A stretch of DNA of 64,000 bases from Larus michahellis (Eukaryota > Chordata > Aves > Charadriiformes > Laridae): NCBI RefSeq assembly GCF_964199755.1, contig NC_133897.1:121726552-121790551 (forward strand), in the 5' to 3' direction. The notes below the pieces were generated by a model. It worked only from the letters and a program-made list of their open reading frames with translations. It searched no databases and was not told the origin of the DNA. This document shows positions 37,101 through 46,311 of the stretch, one piece after another (position 1 is the first letter of the stretch; the number at the start of each line of letters is the position of its first letter). The translations under genes and the position numbers were made by a program.

Positions 37101-38863
37101 GCCGTGCCCATTCACTTTTCAAAAAGAGCTACATTCTTCAAAAGCACGTGGTGTTTAAAAAACAAACAAGAAAAAAAAAAAAGACTGCATTTATCATTGC
37201 TGAAGGAATATAGGGATTTAAAACCCCTCATTTTATAGGAAATGAGCTCTTCTTTAATCAGAGGGATTTCCCTCATATCAGTCACCTGGAAATCCGTGAA
37301 TTCTAGTATGACTTGTAATTACAGGATAAACAAATTCTTTCTGATGTGCCTTTTTTTTTTTCAATATTGATCAGTACTGAAATACGTAATAGAAAAAAAA
37401 AGGCATAAAAATATAAAGAAATAATCATAGTGGGAAAGGAAAAGTAAGCTCTTTCATCAGTACCTAAATTTCATAAGCAGGTCAGCAATATAATCGTGTC
37501 TTGTGCCTCCCTTTGCTCTCAGCCCTACACTGATTTACTGTGTGCTCTATCTTACCACACTCACTTAGCAGTTTCAAAAGTTTTGCTTAAATTATTCAGG
37601 GTTAATCTGCCATTAAATCTAAGTTGCCCCAAATTAAGTGGTCTGAAATGGCTATAGGTTGTGTTGTAAAACATTTTAAACCGCAACTCTATGAAGCTCT
37701 GCGGAAGACTAAAACAAATCACTGAGGCCCAGGTCCCTAAAAGCCTGAGGTACAGCTTAGGTCATTTAGGTCAAATAAACAATCTTAAAAAAAAGGTTCC
37801 CTAACTGTTTGGATGTCTGAAAGTTGCTGGGGCCCACAGAAGGGCTTCAAGTCAAAAGGTGCTTAAAAGCATCTGTTTGAGACTGTTCCAGCTAGGCTGC
37901 TGAGGATGCTTTTCTTTGATGTAATAGCCCATGGGTCAACAAATAAGCCTGGGAAGCGGGCAGAGTTCAATGACTGTCTGTGTACAAGCTAACTGAAGCC
38001 TACAGTCCTCACGTCCCAGCAGCTTAGACTTTGGCAGGACCAGGATGTAGGAGGGAACTCTCTAGTCTTGTAGAAAGTATGTCATGGTTAAGAAAACGGA
38101 TCAAATATTAGGCTAAAGAGAGCCAAGGAAAGTGTGGGCTTAACCCAGGTGGTGACACTTTCCTGGGAACTGGGCATCCCAAGTTCCAGGGACTGATATA
38201 GACAGCAGCAAATTTGAATTATCTTAGGACAAGGGTCTCCCCCTGTTTTGGGAAGTCTACCCACTCAGTTCTTTGGTGCAAGAACTGACCCATCACCAGC
38301 TGTGTTAAAAACAGGAGTGAAGCACTGAAGAACAGAAAGCAGCTTTGGACTCCAACCACCTGCCTTGCTTGAACAATTCACACAGAGATTGTATTCAAGT
38401 TCACTAGGTGGGATTTCACCCCTCTGTCTTTCTTATTAATCATTTGAGATACCTCCCCCTCATTCCACATCACAAAGTAGAAATATGCCTGCCTGACTCA
38501 GGTGCTAGGTAGCTCCATGTAGCTTCACCACAGCCAAGGCTCTTTATGGACCTGGGTGCAAACCTCACAAATTTCTTAGTATTCAGTGAGCATCACAAAG
38601 TAACGGGGAGCACAACCCTTCAGAAGGGTAAAATCATCGATTGAACAGAACTGGCAAATTAGTCTGCAGAGGAAATAGAGTGTGCTTCCTAGTTCTTAAT
38701 AAGGAAGTTTCGAATGTACGTTGCTCGTCGTGATCACAAGTTTTCTCTTTTCCAGGTGGTGTTCACCGCTAATGATTCTGGTCACCGCCACTATACCATT
38801 GCCGCTCTCCTCAGTCCTTTCTCTTATTCAACCACTGCTGTTGTCAGTGATCCCCAGGAATAA
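31129..38863 (+). CDS. TTR: Transthyretin (4 exons, complete)
   Basis: Secreted homotetramer that carries thyroid hormone in blood and cerebrospinal fluid and binds retinol-binding protein. Exons are 31129-31197, 31963-32102, 36758-36893 and 38756-38863 (69, 140, 136 and 108 bp), all with GT-AG borders and phases 0, 2, 0, giving 150 residues, the usual bird length. Residues 1-20 are a signal peptide ([20 protein letters not shown]). The mature protein starts [15 protein letters not shown], the long hydrophobic bird N-terminus. All classical hormone-channel residues are present (M13, K15, L17, E54, T106, A108, A109, L110, S117, T119, V121, human numbering), as are C10 and F87. The C-terminus [10 protein letters not shown] lacks the YRGS end of 5-hydroxyisourate hydrolases, so it is a true transthyretin. 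Confidence 0.97.
31198..31962 (+). other. TTR intron 1
   Basis: 765 bp GT-AG intron. No other feature seen. Confidence 0.9.
31963..32102 (+). CDS. TTR: TTR exon 2
   Basis: Acceptor TTTCCCCAAG, donor GG|gtaagt. It encodes [20 protein letters not shown] and on through [13 protein letters not shown], strands A to C. It is nine bases longer at its start than mammalian exon 2, as expected in birds. Confidence 0.96.
32103..36757 (+). other. TTR intron 2
   Basis: 4.66 kb GT-AG intron, AT-rich, with an A20 tract at 34349-34368. Open frames within it resemble nothing known. Confidence 0.9.
34349..34368. repeat. A20 homopolymer
   Basis: Twenty A in TTR intron 2. Confidence 0.9.
36758..36893 (+). CDS. 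TTR: TTR exon 3
   Basis: 136 bp, the same length as in mammals, between TATTGCAG and GAT|gtaagt. It encodes [20 protein letters not shown] to SPFHEYAD, including E54, H56 and F87. Confidence 0.96.
36894..38755 (+). other. TTR intron 3
   Basis: 1.86 kb GT-AG intron. No other feature seen. Confidence 0.9.
38756..38863 (+). CDS. TTR: TTR exon 4
   Basis: Acceptor CTTTTCCAG, then [20 protein letters not shown] to SDPQE and TAA. It carries the inner hormone-site residues T106, A108, A109, L110, S117 and T119. Confidence 0.97.
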   Translation: MVFTANDSGHRHYTIAALLSPFSYSTTAVVSDPQE

Positions 38864-39012
38864 ACATGTAGTGTCATTACGCAAGCACCCTCCTCCGCTA
38901 GAATTACCGTAGGCTTTTAGGAGGAAGGTTTTTCCTACTGCTAATGCATAACTTTTTGCTACGTTAGTTTTGTTTTTTTTCATTTTGTAACCTGGCAAAC
39001 TTCAGACAAGTC

Positions 39013-39018
39013 AATAAA
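39013..39018 (+). promoter_or_regulatory. TTR: TTR poly(A) signal
   Basis: AATAAA 150 bp after the stop codon, giving a short 3' UTR similar to other TTR genes. Confidence 0.85.
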
Positions 39019-39039
39019 ATGTTACTTCTTTAAAACTGT

Positions 39040-40850
39040 TTTGATTCTATTGGTGAAGTTTTATTGTGCTCTAAAGGTGTCATGATATTCGAGTGCAAAG
39101 GACATCTGGAAGCCATGCATGGCATATGGAAGCAAATTAGCCCTTGGTTTGATTCTGTTGTCTTCCTCCATTACCTTAAAAAAGTCTCACCAAATGCAGT
39201 GGCTCAAAATAAGAAAGTTAGAGAGTTGTGCTACCTTAAGAAAGTGACTAAACACATGTACTTAAAAACAAGAATGCCATCCATGCTACTCATAGTTTAC
39301 ACACAGAAGAGACCATCCCACTATCAACTAGGTCACAGGGTAAATAGGAGAAATTCTGAATACCTAGCAGCAGAACAAACAATGTAGAAAGATTGTTGGA
39401 AAATATATATATATATCCAGAGAGCTGAAAGAGTTAAAATCTGTGTACCCTTACTTAAAACTTCAGGTAAACCTCAACACTTAATGGCTTCAAGAGGAAA
39501 GTTTGCTGCTCAATCAATCTTGGAAGTTTTAAAGCAATTTCGATTAGCGCTGTTTTTAACAACTTTGATCTTTAACCCACTTGGCTACCGTATTCAGGTG
39601 CATTCCAATTAAATCTCTAAGAAGTCAAATCTCTAGCCATTATTAAAAAAAGTCCTAAAATAGACGCATCATCTTAATAGTCCCTTCCTATTTTTAGAAA
39701 CAGAAAAAGGTAAGCTGTAGAGTGACTATGATTCAAGTAACGTTGTTGATAAACTGACCAAGGAGTTTGAGGGCTTTAACAGTGATTTCTGTAGTCTGAT
39801 TGCATTTAAAACATCCTGAAGCAGAAAAATTGTTACTGAATGGGTAACAGAAACTACAGAGATTGTTACTGAAACCATGCCATTCAGAAACCACTAGCAC
39901 TCATCTGCCATTGACCTTGGGAGTTTATCTCTACACCCAGAGCCTGCTGGGATGACTGCACACCAAGTGAATTCACCAATTACAAAAGCTTGCCTTTAAT
40001 GTATCACTGTTTGGTTACTTTTTTCCCTGATTTCTGGACACTACCTCGGTTACACAACTCTTGTAAGCAGTGCAAATAGTTCCAACACAGCTCCCAACTT
40101 AAAGCACACAGATCTCATGGGATCTTGCTATTCCTAGAGCTTGAAAACCAGTAAGTTTGATTTCCAGTGGCCTATGCGTAGCCCTCAAAATTTGACGTAA
40201 ATATGTTCATACAAGTGTAATCATTAAAAAGAAAAACAACACCAAAAAAAATGCTCTGCGTGTAGTCATCTACCTGAGGACAGGATAAACCTACTAAGAG
40301 AGTGTACACACGTGTGTCTGACCTAAGATCAGAAAGACGAAGTTTCATTTCAAGAGGTAACATTTCCCTAAAATGAAGCAGATGCTTCTGGTGGGGGCTG
40401 ACTTGCAGTTGTACAGGGCAAGTCCTGAGCTTGTACTGAATCTAAGCAAAGTGACAAGACTTAAACCACTGTTTAACTCGGCCCCAGAAATGGGTACGTA
40501 GGTATCTAGTTATCATGCTGGAAACCAAAAGTAACATATTTTTCGTGCAAGGGAATGCATAAGATAATTAGTTAGCCCACATATTATCCACTTCTCTTTT
40601 GTCAGAGGTGGGGGGGAGGCCACCACAGCCAAGCTATAACCACAGAGAAATTCTCACTGATACTGAAATTGCTGAGTTGACAAGAAATTTGTATTTCTCT
40701 CAACTATGAGAACTACACAGCACCATTCCTCAATAAAAAGAGAAAAATAAAACAGAATAGATATTGTTTCCAAGAAAATACATCATTGCAGTTGAGCTAG
40801 GCAATATTCACAATAATTCCATAGGCAATGACAGAAGAGACTTATTTTTC
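39040..40850. other. Spacer between the two transthyretin genes
   Basis: About 1.8 kb without a gene. It holds an (AT)7 run at 39403-39416. Open frames here are chance. Confidence 0.7.
39403..39416. repeat. (AT)7 microsatellite
   Basis: Seven perfect AT units. Confidence 0.85.
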
Positions 40851-40852
40851 CA

Positions 40853-40980
40853 GACAAGGTTCATGTTTGTATGGGTTACTCATTTTCTCATTGTTTACTA
40901 AGTCAATAGGATGAATTGGCATGTTGAAAGTCATATGGGTTTTCTGATAAGCAGACTCATTTTAGAGGCCTTGATATAAA
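40853..40980 (+). promoter_or_regulatory. Promoter of the second transthyretin gene, duplicated from TTR
   Basis: TGTTTACTAAGTCAATA at 40892-40908 contains a perfect FOXA core (TGTTTAC) and resembles the mammalian TTR HNF3 element. It is followed by AGTCATATGGG and ATAAGCAG blocks also present upstream of TTR, and by TATAAA at 40975-40980. TATA-to-ATG distance is 65 bp (64 in TTR), and FOXA-to-TATA distance is also nearly equal. Further upstream CAAGGNTCATGTTTGT matches the TTR flank near 30873. The CCAAT present in TTR has become CTGAT here. Confidence 0.7.
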
Positions 40981-41039
40981 AATCACGGATCCCACCAGTT
41001 TCGACTTGCTGACACTGAGACTTCCTAGTTGTAGGCAAA

Positions 41040-41108
41040 ATGGCTTTTCATTCTGTATTTCTTGTTTTCTTAGCTGGCCTGGCATTTTTCTCCGAAGCTG
41101 CATCACCG
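41040..41108 (+). CDS. Second transthyretin exon 1
   Basis: Start codon, signal peptide and ASP, ending CCG|gtaagt. Same length as TTR exon 1, with 18 of the first 21 residues identical. Confidence 0.9.
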
Positions 41109-44100
41109 GTAAGTGTCTCAGGAATTGAGGTCCTTCCTATGGATGTAGTTCCAGCTTTTTCTTCCCCCCCTCCCCTTTTTTTGTATACTTTAATTAGTGT
41201 AAATGAAAATAGAATATTCCATTTTATTGCAATTATTTTGATTTTATGGTATGCATTGACTACAGTTCTCTCCTACTGTTCTTTTTCTGATCCTTCTTTC
41301 TCCTTCTCTAGTGACTACTTTTCATTAGACTCAGTGACTACATGAAAAACAATGTAAAGGAAGAAAGGAAAAACATAAATCCCTACACAAAAGCCTTGGG
41401 CCTGTTGAAAAGTAACTAATAGCTCTTATAACACAATAAACAAGCTCCTGTTGTGCGGGATCTCATTTCCTATTGCGAGATCCATGAAGAAGAATGGATT
41501 CCCTTCTCAATGTCTCAAAAGAAACAGTAGCGAGGAGCCTATGTGTTCCAGAAAGGGAGCCTGAGGACTCAGGGCGTGCAGGTGGAATAGACACATGCCA
41601 ATACACTGGTATGATACAGGGCAGGGTTCCTGGCCTATGGGAAGTTCAGTACATCACAGGCTGTAAGAGGGGATCTAAGAGAGGGCTCTTAGTTTTTAAC
41701 ATCTACATCACAATTCAATTTGCAGTGATTAAACGGAAATCAACAATTGCTATTTTGAGATCACCCTTGATTAGCGCCTTCCACAAAGCTCTGTCTTACT
41801 TTGCACTTACAGAATTAGGTAATGGATGGTCAAAGGCCTGATTCAACTCTACCTTTGAATAGGTAAAACAACAGCGCATAACCATTGCTTGTGATGAAAA
41901 TGTTGGGAGTGAAACTACAGCCATCCCATCTTTGGAGGGAGGTTTTCCTCTCCTATCCCTGCATAGCTGTCAAGGGCTGACAAATCTGATCCAACATGGT
42001 GTTAGGAGAGAGTCCATACGTGGTACTTATCAGGTTTACAACAGAATTAGGATAACTCTACGGCAACAAGACGTCAGAGGCTCTCCAATCCAGAAAGCTG
42101 TGCTCAAATTGCCACTTCAAAATACAAAGGAAGAGTTGCCAGATTTTTAAATATTCCTACTACCTTTGATGATTTCATTATTTCCTGTTGAGGTCACAAT
42201 TTAGTTACAACTTCGTGCTGGAGACGATGTGTAGCTAAGCCGTGACAAAGAAAAAACAGAAATGTGTTCTCACACACAGTCACGGTGCCTCCCCAGCACA
42301 CGTGGCTACACTCCTCCTGACATCTTCCTCCCCAGTTCCACTGTATCCAGCCCCCAGAAAGCTTTAGGCTGTATTTCTTCAGTACACAGTGATCTTGTTG
42401 AAGAAAATATGATATATTCTGTAGATCTAAAGAATTATGTTTCTTATTGCTTTATTACACACTATTGCTTGCCTTTCTTACAACATAAAAATTCTCTCTT
42501 CCTACCTGAAGGACTCTGTTGGCTCCAAGCATCCTCTCTTTATAAAAATTCTGGATTCAGTCCGAGGAAGTCCAGCTCAAAATGTTCCAGTTAAGTTATA
42601 TAAAGAAGCTGCAGATGGATCTTGGGAACTGTTAAATTCAAAGTAAGTCGTACCAAAATAATGAGTGAAAGAAGGGAAAGGTAGTGGGAAGAGGTCAAAC
42701 AATTGAAAAAACAGTTTCACATTCTCTAACGAACAGGTTTCTTTTACTCAGAGGGAAGATAACATACTATTGAATGAATCTGCTGGAAACTGTACTACAA
42801 TTTCAACTACCAAAATGTTTTTTTAATGCTTTATAATTACTGTGAGCAGAAGAAAGTATTTTAAATTATCCTTTAATTCAATAATCCCTTCTCTTCAATT
42901 TCATTACAAAGGATTGTATTACTTTTTAGTAGCCACCAATGAACTGCTGTATTCTTACCAGAAGAATCAGACAGACTCTTTTAGTTTGTTTGAAACTAAG
43001 ACTCTGGTTGAGAATCCTACCTTTATTGGCTATTTTACTTCTTTCTAAATGGATTTTCATTTCATACAACACTACATCTTTAAAAAGAAAACACAGAACT
43101 GTTTTCAACATATATCACATCATAATTGATAGCCTTTTTTGCTTCAAGAAAAGGAACCAGCCAAAAGGAAAAAAAAAACTAGGGATAAAGCATTCTTACC
43201 TCCTCTCCCAGAGAAGCAATTACATCTTAAATAAATAAACAGAAAAAAAATAATTCTCCCAGATATTTAAATACTGCCATGTCTTTTAAAAAAATACAAC
43301 TGTAGAATTTCAAATGTAGATGACTTATTTTGAAATTGTCCTCAATTTTAGTATATCTCAACACTTTAAAAACCCAAGAGCAAATTTACTTAAAGTTTAA
43401 TCTGAAATGAAATGGAAAAAAATTCTTAGTGGGTACACAGAGTGAACATTGTTTACCCAACAAGCAACATCCCACTTCCACACTTATCTCTTCAAGACAG
43501 TTGCAAAGTCTCATCGGAGATCTTTCGAGGACTGTTAGTGGTCCATTCTACCTAAAAAAATGAGATAGGGCTCATAAGGGCCAAAGCTGGCATAGTGCAG
43601 AAATTTCAATAGTGGGATCCCAGACTCAGATGCATTTCTAGAAAGTCCATGAGAAACTGTAGGTAAGTGACTCTTTGGTGTCATAGAGCAGTGGGCCAGC
43701 AGAAGCAACAGTGCTCTCATACACGTCCTTGAAAAATATAGCTACAGTGAAGGACACACAGATTTGTACAAGGTGGGGAAGAACAATCTATTCATGTTGT
43801 CCTACTTGAATTGCCTCCCACCCCTCAAGTGAGAAGATAACTTCACACATATTCTGTCACTGGAAATGCGTGAAATTTTCCATTACAAGGATGTTCAGTT
43901 TTCTTATCTTCAAATCTGATCTTAGGGATTTTATATAAAGATACTCAGCTGAACAGCTAGATATTGACTGAAGCCTTAAAAACATACTTAACATTTGAAA
44001 GAAAGGGCAAAGTAACCTTTAGATGAGGTATGCAGAAGTCATGATAATACTAAATCAACCTCTCCTTGTTAATTTGTAAATAATTGAATGATAGCAAGAG

Positions 44101-45876
44101 ATTCTGAAATAACTGTTCTCAGTTAGAGATATGTTTGGTTTTAGCTGAGAAAGCTTATTAGTAAAATGAACAGTAGTCTAACAATGATCAATCTATGACA
44201 AAGAAAAAATAGAGACATTTGAACAGATTAAAAAAATCTGATAACTTGTAAGATACAAATGGTGTTCTATGACTTCATAGTTCTAAGCTACATTAAAGCA
44301 TAAATCCTAAGTAATGCACTGGACAATGACATAAAATAATTATTTTTCCCCACATGCAATTTGAATAAAATATGTTCAGAAAAAGATTTGGCAGATAGAA
44401 CACAAAACAGTGGTTTGTGACTACTAAAATCAGGCAGTAGCAGCACTGTTATTTGTGGATAACCAACCCAATCAAAAACCTGGTATTATATAACTTGTTT
44501 CACAGAAATAGGTCTCATCCAAGAGACATGTCTGAGACACAGCATTCAATATTGGTTCTGGAACCCCAAATCAGTTGGCCTTCAGGGGTCTGTAGTTTCA
44601 AGTCAGCACTATGGTCTCAGAGAGCACTGATAGCATCTTCAGATCAAACAAAACCGTCTGTTTGTTGAGGATGGAAAAAGCAACTGATCAATACAGACAA
44701 CAGGGAATTCCACAGTCTACACTGTTGGCTGACCTACCATCACTTCAAATAGCGGATCTCAAATTTCAGATAGCGAACTGTAAAAAATATTCATACTGGT
44801 AAAACAACTCAATACATTTAAATAAGTAAGAAAACGATGGAAAAATCAAGAGAGTTGACCCTATTTATTTGCACACTAAGTGCATTGTGGAGCTTCCACA
44901 TTGCTTACAGCAGTGGTGAACTTTTCCCTCTGACTGGGTTCATTTAATTAACTCCAAGAATCTGCCAAGAGTCTGTGAACAATAATGCCAGCTTTTGGCT
45001 CACACCCAAACCATGCAGAGTAGTGACATGGCAGGCAGCCATCTGCTGTGGCGATCATGGAAGTAGCGAATGCCAAGATAAGCTCTGAAGCATCCATAAT
45101 ACAGATGGACGTAAGCCACTGCAGATCAATAGGAGTATTCATCATATTACTTGAGCTACACAACATCGCTCAAGTTCAATTGATAAGAACTGCATTTTTC
45201 TCAGGCTTTTAACCAAAATATAAAAGTGCATTCTTCTGCCATCACACAGACAAACCAATGACAACGGAGAGTTCCATGAGCTCACAACTAAAGAACAATT
45301 TGTAACAGGAGTATACAAGATTGAGCTTGACACAGCCTCATACTGGAAGAAACTGGGCTTGAATCCCTTCCATCACCATGCTGATGTGAGTATTCATTCT
45401 CTCCTTTACTTTTGTTGCAAAGAGTAAAGATATTTTATATGTCTAGGCTTCAATTAGTAATTGCACGTTTTGAACTTCCTTTTCACTTTAAAATATTTTC
45501 ACAGTAACACTTTAAATCCACAGTCTCGAAGCTTTGTAACAACATACTCATGAGAGAACACGGTTACTAGCTTCCCTGTAACTCTCACTAAGCTCTTAGA
45601 TGCATTAATTACAAAGAGGTTTTCCATCCTTCTACCTCTACTTAAGCCTGTGATTCTGTCTGTGACTATTTCTAGACACTTGAGGTAGAACAGGTGGAGT
45701 ACTCTGTCAAGTCCCTTGGGAAAAGGGTTTTCATGCCTTCTCATTTTTCTTGTATTTTTTTTTTCCAGGTGGTTTTCACAGCTAATGATGCTGGTTATCG
45801 ACATTACTCCATTGCTGTTGTCCTCAGTCCCTTTTCTTACGCCACTACAGCAGTAGTTAGTGAGCCAGTGGAATAG
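41040..45876 (+). CDS. Second transthyretin, tandem paralog of TTR (4 exons, complete)
   Basis: Predicted secreted transthyretin. Exons are 41040-41108, 42512-42642, 45250-45385 and 45769-45876 (69, 131, 136 and 108 bp), with GT-AG borders and the same phases as TTR, giving 147 residues ending in TAG. The signal peptide ([20 protein letters not shown]) is nearly that of TTR; about 99 of 147 aligned residues are identical (hand count). Hormone-channel residues K15, L17, E54, A108, T119 and V121 are kept, but M13F, T106S, A109V, L110V and S117A differ. F87 at the tetramer interface is kept. There is no cysteine in the protein (C10H), and residues 88-90 are HHH. It ends AVVSEPVE, not YRGS, so it is not a hydroxyisourate hydrolase. 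Introns and a promoter rule out a processed copy. No disabling change is seen; expression is not shown by sequence. Confidence 0.88.
41109..42511 (+). other. Second transthyretin intron 1
   Basis: 1.40 kb intron. Open frames at 41494-41841 and 42262-42594 resemble nothing and are not supported as exons. Confidence 0.82.
42512..42642 (+). CDS. Second transthyretin exon 2
   Basis: Acceptor TCTCTTCCTACCTGAAG, donor AA|gtaagt. It encodes [20 protein letters not shown] and on to SWELLNSK. It is 131 bp, nine fewer than TTR exon 2 here and equal to the mammalian exon. The acceptor pyrimidine tract is weaker than in TTR. Confidence 0.87.
42643..45249 (+). other. Second transthyretin intron 2
   Basis: 2.61 kb GT-AG intron, AT-rich; no other feature seen. 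Confidence 0.85.
45250..45385 (+). CDS. Second transthyretin exon 3
   Basis: 136 bp, between CATCACACAG and GAT|gtgagt, joining exon 2 in phase as [20 protein letters not shown] to LNPFHHHAD. The loop around residues 42-53 is the most divergent part. Confidence 0.9.
45386..45768 (+). other. Second transthyretin intron 3
   Basis: 383 bp GT-AG intron, much shorter than the 1.86 kb TTR intron 3. Confidence 0.86.
45769..45876 (+). CDS. Second transthyretin exon 4
   Basis: Acceptor TTTTTTTTCCAG, then [20 protein letters not shown] to SEPVE and TAG. 27 of 35 residues match TTR, the changes falling largely in the hormone site. Confidence 0.92.
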   Translation: MVFTANDAGYRHYSIAVVLSPFSYATTAVVSEPVE

Positions 45877-46050
45877 ACGCTGAAATTAAGCATGAAAATT
45901 TAGATGTGTAAATTAAAATTTCCATAAATAATAAGAACTTGGTTTCTCACTGTATCAACAGCTTTAGATTTCATAGTAAAACACTAACAGTCGTTTATTC
46001 ATTTTGCTAACTTTAGGAAGAATATGTGTTGACTTTGTTTTCAAATGGTC

Positions 46051-46107
46051 TTCTGAATAAAAGTATTCTGTATTTCTGTATTCTGTATTGCTCTTCTGAA
46101 TAAAAGT
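46051..46107 (+). promoter_or_regulatory. Duplicated poly(A) signals of the second transthyretin gene
   Basis: TTCTGAATAAAAGT occurs at 46051 and again at 46094, so AATAAA lies at 46056-46061 and 46099-46104. The sequence between is built from TATTCTG/TTTCTG repeats, suggesting local tandem duplication. Confidence 0.7.
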
Positions 46108-46311
46108 TTAGGGTTTGAAAAAACACATTAAGCTTAGGAAAAATGCATTGAAACTCCATTACCGGGATTCTGAGAATAAACCAAAGTCTTCCATGAAGTT
46201 AATAGACTACATTCCTTCTTGCAAAGGAAGCGAACAAAACACACCTGAAAGGTTATCTCGTGAAAAGTAAGCACACAGGAAATGCAATCCACCACCTACC
46301 ACCATCTATAC

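Noticed and set aside
42437-42646. Alternative start at 42437 inside intron 1 reading into exon 2 of the second transthyretin
   Set aside because: It has no promoter elements and the signal peptide in exon 1 splices in frame with the acceptor at 42511.
41040-45876. Second transthyretin as a 5-hydroxyisourate hydrolase or as a processed pseudogene
   Set aside because: It lacks the YRGS C-terminus of hydrolases and has a secretory signal peptide. It keeps three introns and a promoter, so it was not retroposed, and it has no disabling mutation.
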